From: Amorphochlora amoebiformis
Lineage: Eukaryota; Cercozoa; Chlorarachniophyceae
Direction of reading: 5' to 3'
NCBI GenBank assembly: GCA_054601695.1
Contig: BAAHQB010000213.1
Location: 1-64,000 of the forward strand
Length of the DNA stretch: 64,000 nt
Every line of letters begins with the position of its first letter. Within the stretch, counting starts at the first letter, position 1. Of this stretch, positions 1-64,000 are shown piece after piece. Both the position numbers and the translations under genes were made by a program. Under the pieces are notes generated by a model. It worked only from the letters and a program-made list of their open reading frames with translations. It did not search any database and was not told where the DNA came from.

Positions 1-165
1 ATGTATATACTTGTATGCATGTGTATGTATACACACACACACACATGTGTATGTGTATACATGTGTATATGTATATATATATATATATATATATACGTAT
101 ATGTATATGTATATATATGTATGCAAACATGTGTGCATGTGTGTGTCTTTATACATATGTATGTA

Positions 166-219
<54 letters not shown>

Positions 220-319
220 CACACTCACACACACACACAAAAACACACACACACACACGCACTATATATATGTATATATATATATATATATACATGTATA
301 TATATAAATATAATATATA

Positions 320-378
<59 letters not shown>

Positions 379-398
379 ATGTGTATGATAGTATATAT

Positions 399-431
<33 letters not shown>

Positions 432-523
432 ATATATACATATATAATATATATCAAATATACACACATATATTGATGTATGATAATATATATGATATAT
501 AAATTTATAGATACATATACAAC

Positions 524-586
524 ATGCATAAGAGAGCCTGAGGCAAAAATCAGTGAAAAACCATACCTGACTCTAACTATTACTTA

Positions 587-632
<46 letters not shown>

Positions 633-794
633 GATATGTATGACCCTTATAATTTGAGAGATGAGATTGGAGATCTCTTGTGTTAAGTCTGTATGATGGA
701 AAAGTATATGTGTATATTAGAAAAAAACAAATTTTGTTTTTAATGTTTCAAGTATACATAAGTATATATATATACACATATATAAAAATAGAAT

Positions 795-837
<43 letters not shown>

Positions 838-856
838 ATATATGTGTATATATGTG

Positions 857-946
<90 letters not shown>

Positions 947-955
947 AATATACAC

Positions 956-993
<38 letters not shown>

Positions 994-1114
994 ATATGTA
1001 TCATTTATAAAAAACACACATACACATTATACCTTTGTATATTATATAAATATATTTTTGTATATATTATGTATGTATATATATATATATATATATATAT
1101 ACTATATATATAAC

Positions 1115-1155
<41 letters not shown>

Positions 1156-1246
1156 GTTGCAGGCACATGTAAACATAAAATATATTTTTATCTCTGAATA
1201 AGCATATCTGCTTTATGCTATACAATATATAACACATACGCGACAT

Positions 1247-1285
<39 letters not shown>

Positions 1286-1501
1286 CAACCTGCCCCATTT
1301 TGCAGGTGGTCCACTTGAAACTTAAGCCTTTCCTCTGGCGATTAACACAACGTGAATATATGCATGAATACAATTTACATATGTATGCATGTGTATACGT
1401 ACACATAATGTATATGTATATAATAAATATATTTATGCATCTATATATATATATATATATATATATGTATACATGTATATAATGTAGGTAATACATATAT
1501 C

Positions 1502-1556
<55 letters not shown>

Positions 1557-2077
1557 ATGTTATATATATATTAAAAATATACATTTTACATTTTATTCAG
1601 ATATGTATAATATAGTGCACATCCACATGCACGAAAAAGAACCCAAAATCCGAAAAATTGACACTTACGATATTCACAGCACTTATCATTAAGACTGTCA
1701 AGACTCTTCGCATCCACTACCTGAAAAAAAACAAACCATTGACCAAATTCTCCGTGCGAGACGTACCATCGCATTATTCTTCGCCCCATCAGTAATATTC
1801 CGCACAATTTGGAAAAGGATATTGTGCCAAGGTTTAACCTCACTATATCGATTGATTCTATTGCAACTTTCCCTCCTTCCGTACCATTAGGTGATGAGCT
1901 CTCCATATATATGACACCTGGAAGGAAATTGGACAAGAAAAGTGTACCTCGGCCGTGAGAAGCTGCGTGAGCTGAAGGTCCAGGTCAAATTTCTGGATAT
2001 CCTGATAGATGAGAACATATTCGCGTTTGGCGGCGTCGAAGAAGGTCATCCACCTCCGGCCGGTTGACAAAGCCAAT
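524..2077 (-). CDS. Unknown helical protein, partial gene (six exons seen)
   Basis: I do not recognise the family. Phase-compatible exons on the minus strand are 2077-1948, 1917-1885, 1720-1669, 1334-1290, 688-645 and 566-524; each has AG before and GT after it, and the frame stays open through all joins. The first visible exon encodes 43 residues including [12 protein letters not shown]. Later exons read like amphipathic helix ([27 protein letters not shown]), and the last is aromatic-rich (VWFFTDF). The first exon enters in phase 2, so a start exon must lie upstream, within 2078-2492 or beyond. The gene runs off the left edge or ends in the TA tract. The intron between exons 1 and 2 would be only 30 bp and could equally be retained in frame. 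It is divergent from the kinase gene at 2493. Confidence 0.5.
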
Positions 2078-2492
2078 CTGCAAATACGTGATTCGGGCCT
2101 ATGTCATATTCAGCGGCGTGACAATTGGGAACGTCACAAAAATATCCATATTTATGTCACGCCAATGTCCCATGTTGTGGCAGCACGATGAATTTATAGT
2201 GACATTACGACATATCACGCCTTGTCACGTCATAAAAAAGCGCATGGAATGGAGGCAGCCCCACCAGAATGATTGACCTTTGGCCGCTTGTACCGCTTAC
2301 AGTACTTTTCCAGGTACCTATACTTACGGTGATGTATGAATATATCACGTCACATTATCTCTCAGACCAACCACTTTTTCCAACGACAGCATGACTAGCC
2401 GGAAATTTCTTTTTCTTTTTTTCCGCGGGTGGGGATCACCTTGCTGTGTCACATGGAACGGGAGGGAGGGGGGAAAATTGAGTGCTGAAAAG
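2078..2492. promoter_or_regulatory. Divergent intergenic region with repeated TGTCACG/CGTGACA motifs
   Basis: This is complex, non-microsatellite sequence between two divergent genes. TGTCACG or its complement CGTGACA, and close variants (ACGTCAC, TATCACGTCAC), occur at least six times between about 2115 and 2450. The same motif is clustered in the other head-to-head region, 44708-44967, which suggests a shared promoter element. A promoter role is inferred; no TATA or initiator site can be distinguished in this AT-rich context. Confidence 0.45.
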
Positions 2493-27218
<24,726 letters not shown>

Positions 27219-28064
27219 TAGCCTATATATATCATTATCACCCCACAGTCAGAAAACTAGAGAAAAGCCGCTAACTGTTTGCATGTGGTCATCTTGTACA
27301 ATATACTAGATCTAGCTACACAACTCATATTGCGACCGCGAGCCATCTATATCACTGCCTTCAATTTAATGATTACTAGTATATATACTTGCTTATTTGG
27401 CTGCATTTTCTTTTTATTCGTGAACTAAACTCCTAGAACTCGCCCTAGCAGTGCCAACAGCTGCAGCAGATTGGTATACTATGCCTGCAACTCATATCTT
27501 ACACGAAACATACATCAGAGTGTCTGTGCGTGATACATATATATAATCTAGATAATGGTACTAGCAACTAGATATGTCTTGTTGATGCCAGGAGAGCGGT
27601 TGTAGATCATGATAATCTACCAGCTGCCCTAATTCCAGCAAACTGTGTGCACAGATATCCTGGTCTGACGTCCACAATTGAGTAGATTCATTGTCTATTA
27701 TTGTGATCTCCAACACTCCCACCCAACGTACGCACGTAGTAGTCGGAAGGTACGTACGTACGTAGTAATCAGTATGTTAGTAGGTGCGTACGTAGGCGTG
27801 TACATGGTACGCATATCGTCATGTTTATGCGTATGTTGTCAAGTTTGATACGTATGTGAGCAAATATAATTATTTGTTTGTACACATATGCGTATAAAAG
27901 AGTCTTGTGGATCATGATAATATGCCAGCTGTGTACTATCAAATGTCACAGGCTAATCCAGCTGACGTCCACAGATTAAGTAGATGTGTATTGTTATTAT
28001 TGTGAATCTCCAACTTCATATCTAGATCTCATATCTAGATATATCTAGTCACTGACGCTTTATA
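27219..28064. other. Tail-to-tail intergenic region
   Basis: Complex sequence without coding signal between the TAG at 27218 (plus) and the TAA at 28065 (minus). It holds CATGATAAT...GCCAGCTG and GACGTCCACA...TAGAT...ATTGTGA...TCTCCAAC in two imperfect copies (about 27606-27712 and 27908-28012). The copies are separated by a GTACGTACGTAG palindrome-rich stretch at 27720-27800. Confidence 0.6.
27580..27715. repeat. Possible solo LTR fragment
   Basis: 136 bp with TGTTG...CAACA tips. No target duplication is evident, and the partial second copy at 27908-28012 lacks the tips. The only retroelement signal is the termini. Confidence 0.3.
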
Positions 28065-44707
<16,643 letters not shown>

Positions 44708-44967
44708 GTCCACTTCTTGTCTACTCCACAACAGCGCTTCTCTTCATTTCTCTGGGTTACCAGGGTCTGAGTATTAGAGGGTTGAACAGGGTTTCTTGGG
44801 TTCCGTTTGACGGTTTTGGTTTCCGATGAGTGACGAGACGGTTTGTCACGTTACGTAGTACATATAACGTCAGAGGTCACGGGTAACGTAGCGTCGCGTC
44901 ACATTCCGTGGCTCATGGATTCCGATGGTCGATCTGGATTCCGAGGTTTGCTTTTAGGCTTCCCATC
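44708..44967. promoter_or_regulatory. Divergent intergenic region, channel gene and metX
   Basis: 260 bp without microsatellites. It has clustered TGTCACG, GTCACGG, AACGTCA and GCGTCACA motifs at 44850-44905, matching the motif set of 2078-2492. A bidirectional promoter is inferred. Confidence 0.5.
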
Positions 44968-59359
<14,392 letters not shown>

Positions 59360-59782
59360 ACGGTAATCATGGCCGACCATATGACTAGTATGATGGAGTC
59401 CGATAAGCCATCCCGTCACAAACGCTATCATAGTGACTAGATCTAGCCGGAATCATAGTTACTTTAGTCAACACTAGAGTTAGAACTTCTAAAACTTAGG
59501 CTGTTCGGAAAAGCTCTTGAACCTCTAAATAAATGGATTTACTTTAGCTAGACGTTCAACGTGCCGCAAATATATTTTTTTCATACTACGATTAAACTTG
59601 TGCTTTGCTTAATCTAGTTAATTCCAGATGATACTACGGTCAGATCGATCTCATAAATCTAGTAAATATCAACATGTGCATGCCCTCGCGCGACACTTTT
59701 AATCTAGTTAATTACACCGTATATACATATCTAGATATATATATATGTATATATCTCGAATATATATATACGCCGGGCGCGA
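59360..59782. other. Tail-to-tail intergenic region, metX and ubiquitin protease
   Basis: 423 bp of complex sequence between two stop codons, with repeated AATCTAGTTAATT. No ORF, RNA gene or clear polyadenylation signal was recognised apart from AATAAA in CTAAATAAATGG near 59528. Confidence 0.7.
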
Positions 59783-59890
59783 TTATGCCTGCTCGAAAAT
59801 AACGATGTACGGCTCTGACGCCTTAACCTCATCGTGCGATACGGCCCCGATGTGTCGATCCGAGAACCATATCCAGCCGTCATCGCTGTA

Positions 59891-59938
<48 letters not shown>

Positions 59939-60138
59939 TATATTTTTATACGTATGCATATTTGTGAATATATGTATATATATATATATATATATAGATA
60001 TATTTTATATATATGTACCCTTCAGCACCAGTCTTTTCATCCTCTTTGGCAGTTTTGGAGGCTCTATTTTATATATTACGTATATATATATATATATATA
60101 ATATATCTATATACATATAGTTATATTTATATATTGTT

Positions 60139-60191
<53 letters not shown>

Positions 60192-60218
60192 GTATATATA
60201 TATATATACATATAGTTA

Positions 60219-60256
<38 letters not shown>

Positions 60257-60546
60257 TTACACATATATAAGATACACACGAATGTATTACGATATATGCT
60301 CATTTATATTATAGTAATACAAAATGAAATATAACACAATGTATATATATATATATATATAATCTTTATAATATACTTACATAGAAAGTATATGAACGTA
60401 TTTCGGCATACACACATTAATATACATATATATATATATATAATATATATATATATATTATATATATATATATATATTATATGTATGTATATAACATGCA
60501 TTCCATCTGTAAGACTTCTGGATCTTTTTCAGACCAATGTGTACGC

Positions 60547-60592
<46 letters not shown>

Positions 60593-61121
60593 GTATATAC
60601 GTATTTGTATGATATACATTGTAAATGTGTTTTATTATGTACATAGAAATACTATATATATGTATATATAAATATATATATGTATATTATATATATATAT
60701 ATATATAAACATATATATATATATGTATATATCTATAATATATATATATATATACCTGTATGATTTCTCTACTGGAGTATAACACATATTATGTCCACCA
60801 CCCATCCCTAGGTATAATATACATATATGTGTATGTATATATACTATATCTAAATACATATTATGTCCATATATAATCATACATATATGTGTATGTATAA
60901 ATATTATATCTATATATTATATCCACCCCATTCCTATATATAATATACATATATTGTTATGTATATATACTATATCTAACAAATATTATGTCCACTCTAT
61001 TTCTATATATATAATATACACGTATGTATGTATACATATTATACCTATATATATATAAAATATGCATGTGCTATATATACCATTTTTGTAGATATAAATA
61101 TACATGTAGATATGTATGTAT

Positions 61122-61175
<54 letters not shown>

Positions 61176-61291
61176 GCAAATATATATATATATGTGTGTG
61201 TAGTATATATATATATATATACATATATATGTATTTATAATACATTATATATTATATACATATTATATGTACTAAATATTTATATATATAT

Positions 61292-61386
<95 letters not shown>

Positions 61387-61495
61387 CAACACACATACAC
61401 ATATTTATATACTATATGATATACATATAAATTTATATATCTGTATATATAATATATATTTACATATGTATATGTATATGTATGTATGTATATGA

Positions 61496-61546
<51 letters not shown>

Positions 61547-61883
61547 TATAACATTATTTATGCACATACATGTACATATATATAATATAGTACATACATA
61601 TACATATACTAATATATATATATTTATATATATACACGTAATATATATATATATATATATATATATACCGCCGTCGTGCACAATCATAGAGCTTAGGGTG
61701 TAACGAATCTTCCCACCGCTATATATTTATAAATAATATATATATATATATATATTACATATAATATATATATATATATATGTATATATTATATGTAAGA
61801 TAGTTTGTACGTATACAATATTCATATTCATACATATATGTATTTTATATATATATATATACATTATACGTGTGCTATATATA

Positions 61884-61972
<89 letters not shown>

Positions 61973-62025
61973 TATAATATATATATATATTCGTATATTC
62001 GGTTATCTAGCGTAAGGATATAAAC

Positions 62026-62056
<31 letters not shown>

Positions 62057-62065
62057 AACACACAC

Positions 62066-62099
<34 letters not shown>

Positions 62100-62402
62100 G
62101 TGTGTATATATGTGTATATATATGTATATTTGATATATATTATATTTACCTTGGATTATCTAGCGTGAGAGTTTTGGGAATATCGACCTACATAATACAT
62201 ATATTATATCTGTACATTACATATAATACTATATGTTACATCTGCACGTTACATATAATTCTATATATTACATACATTAGAAGTATTTTGGTTATATTGA
62301 TACCTTGCGATGACACTTTATTTGAACTCCCATAGCGATAGGGGCAAACCTATGTAATATATATATATATAACATATATATATATATATATATGTATATC
62401 TA

Positions 62403-62471
<69 letters not shown>

Positions 62472-62555
62472 GCTCTGTGTGTGTGTGTTTTTTTGACATT
62501 TTATTTGAACTCACATAGTGATAGGGGCAAACTTATGTATTATATTATATTATAT

Positions 62556-62586
<31 letters not shown>

Positions 62587-62656
62587 CATGTGTGTTATGC
62601 TACATTTTATTGAACTCCCATAGCAATAGGTATAACCCTATATATCATATATATAC

Positions 62657-62691
<35 letters not shown>

Positions 62692-62717
62692 AGATATATA
62701 GAATATAATATGTGAAC

Positions 62718-62749
<32 letters not shown>

Positions 62750-63076
62750 TTAAAAAATATTAAGCAAATGTTATATACACACACACATATATCTATATAT
62801 ATTATATTATATTATATTATATTATATTATATTATATATATATATATATTTACATTTAATTAACCTTTTTAACTGTAAGAGTAGAACGGGTGGCAGACGC
62901 TTGGCAAATATTATATTTACATATATGTACAAATATATATATACAAATATATTATATTATATTATATTATGTATGTTTGTATATGTATATATGTGTATAT
63001 ATTTAATTCACCTTTTTAACTGTAAGAGTAGAACGGGAGGCAGACGCTTGGCAAATATTATATTTGCATACATATA

Positions 63077-63114
<38 letters not shown>

Positions 63115-63185
63115 TTCACCTTTTTAACTGTAAGAGTAGAACGGGAGGCAGACGCTTGGCAAATATTATATTTACATATATATAC

Positions 63186-63224
<39 letters not shown>

Positions 63225-63833
63225 ATTCACCTTTTTAACTGTAAGAGTAGAACGGGAGGCAGACGCTTGGGTTTGACCTGCTTATGGCATCCTCCTTTCG
63301 TTTTGCATGTCGGACACCGGTAGTCAGGAATACTCTATGTTATGTTATATGTATATATATTATGCATATGTATACACACACATATATATATAAATATGTA
63401 ATATATACATATATATATGTATATATGTATGTACATATATATAAATTACATACATATATATGTACATATACATACATACACATATGTATATATAAGATAT
63501 CTACATACATACACATATATATATGTACATATATATATATACATATGTATATTTATATATAAGATATCTATCTATCTATCTATATATATATATATACAAA
63601 TATGTAGATATGCGTAGATATGCGTGCAGCCTCCCTTCTTATTACATGCTGGGCTCCGATGGTTAGGAATACTCTAAATGTAGAGGTGTAAGATTTCATA
63701 TAATATGTATATGTATATATATACATATATATATATATATATGCATATATATAAATACATATCATAATATATCATATATATATATATTAATATTATATAT
63801 ATCAATATAATATATATATATATATATCTATAC

Positions 63834-63866
<33 letters not shown>

Positions 63867-63944
63867 CCTCCTCTACAAAGTAACGCTGTATGAGTTCCTC
63901 GAGCTTCACAGATGGTCTCTGTATATTATATATATATATATATT

Positions 63945-63976
<32 letters not shown>

Positions 63977-64000
63977 AATTCATTATACGCTAGCTCTCCT
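59783..64000 (-). CDS. Ubiquitin-specific protease (USP), C-terminal part; runs off the right edge
   Basis: Exons in order: 64000-63989 (partial), 63918-63868, 63334-63231, 62349-62304, 62187-62150, 61718-61669, 60807-60756, 60063-60019, 59885-59783 (TAA). All phases match. The product is a cysteine protease that removes ubiquitin. Landmarks of the USP fold: [15 protein letters not shown]; a zinc-site stretch [49 protein letters not shown]; the catalytic His region [12 protein letters not shown] (usual form GHYxAY); then [18 protein letters not shown] with the Asp, and PYIVIFEQA as the last strand (usual form AYxLFYER). The catalytic Cys box lies outside the window. Confidence 0.9.
60840..61010 (-). 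repeat. Degenerate copies next to the His-box exon
   Basis: ATTATGTCCA-containing pieces with TAGGTATAATATAC-like flanks recur near 60857, 60915 and 60985, resembling the acceptor side of exon 60807-60756. Confidence 0.6.
62493..62642 (-). repeat. Two copies of the 5' end of USP exon 62349-62304 with acceptor
   Basis: ATTTTATTTGAACTC(A/C)CATAG(T/C)GATAGGGGCAAAC at 62499 and a shorter, diverged form at 62602. Confidence 0.85.
62856..63165 (-). repeat. Three copies of the 3' half of the USP zinc-site exon with donor
   Basis: CACCTTTTTAACTGTAAGAG then TAGAACGGGAGGCAGACGCTTGG recurs at about 62862, 63008 and 63117. The intact exon begins at 63231. All copies stop after CGCTTGG and continue GCAAATATTATATTT. 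Confidence 0.95.
63622..63683 (-). pseudogene. Degenerate copy of the 5' half of the USP zinc-site exon
   Basis: The minus strand reads [16 protein letters not shown], against [16 protein letters not shown] in the intact exon. The first zinc cysteine is Ser and no donor follows. It is an upstream relic of the exon with its acceptor TTTAG|. Confidence 0.75.

Noticed and set aside
1-447. Long Ile/Tyr/His reading frames across TA and CA repeats (here and in about 200 other places)
   Set aside because: They are translations of (TA)n and (CA)n on both strands and all frames, with no protein-like composition, and they overlap introns of genes with clear homology.

Overview
This window is nuclear DNA of a microbial eukaryote that has TTAGGG-type repeats. 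The telomeric hexamer CCCTAA occurs internally, many introns are present, there is a Ty1/copia-type retroelement, and the stop codons are standard. I cannot name the species. At first sight the window is a sea of (TA)n, and the long Ile/Tyr 'ORFs' are microsatellite translations. The real genes are chopped into very small exons (11 to 172 bp, mostly 30-100 bp). Their introns run almost entirely as (TA)n, CCCTAA or CT repeat from splice site to splice site. I rebuilt the genes by hand from conserved protein motifs, AG/GT borders and reading-phase continuity. Coding sequence is about 9% of each gene.

Layout: five genes alternate in strand. (1) Minus, 524-2077 and leftward: unknown helical protein. 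(2) Plus, 2493 to 23790 or 27218: a multi-pass membrane protein fused to a tyrosine-kinase-like (TKL) protein kinase, about 31-36 exons. (3) Minus, 44707 to about 28065: a pentameric ligand-gated ion channel (Cys-loop superfamily fold, without the Cys-loop cysteines). (4) Plus, 44968-59359: homoserine O-acetyltransferase (MetX/MET2 family), 22 exons, 436 codons, complete, with a probable mitochondrial presequence. (5) Minus, 59783 to beyond 64000: C-terminal half of a ubiquitin-specific protease. Gene borders are tight (260-850 bp) although the introns are huge: 1/2 and 3/4 are head-to-head, 2/3 and 4/5 tail-to-tail.

A 1615-bp non-autonomous copia-type element (two identical 258-bp LTRs, gag only) sits in a kinase intron at 16866-18480, between the DFG exon and the activation-segment exon.

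The most unusual biology is in the introns. Telomeric CCCTAA tracts fill many of them, always with the C-rich strand as the sense strand, and often supply the splice sites (G|GTAACCCTAA...CCCTAG|). Four of these introns share a 45-bp module. Exon ends with one adjoining splice site have been copied repeatedly into neighbouring TA tracts (up to 10 copies). One 5' splice site has become a minisatellite of about 18 units. Two polypyrimidine tracts have expanded to about 550-700 bp. Several whole exons are duplicated in frame. Together this suggests template-slippage and introner-like expansion of introns.
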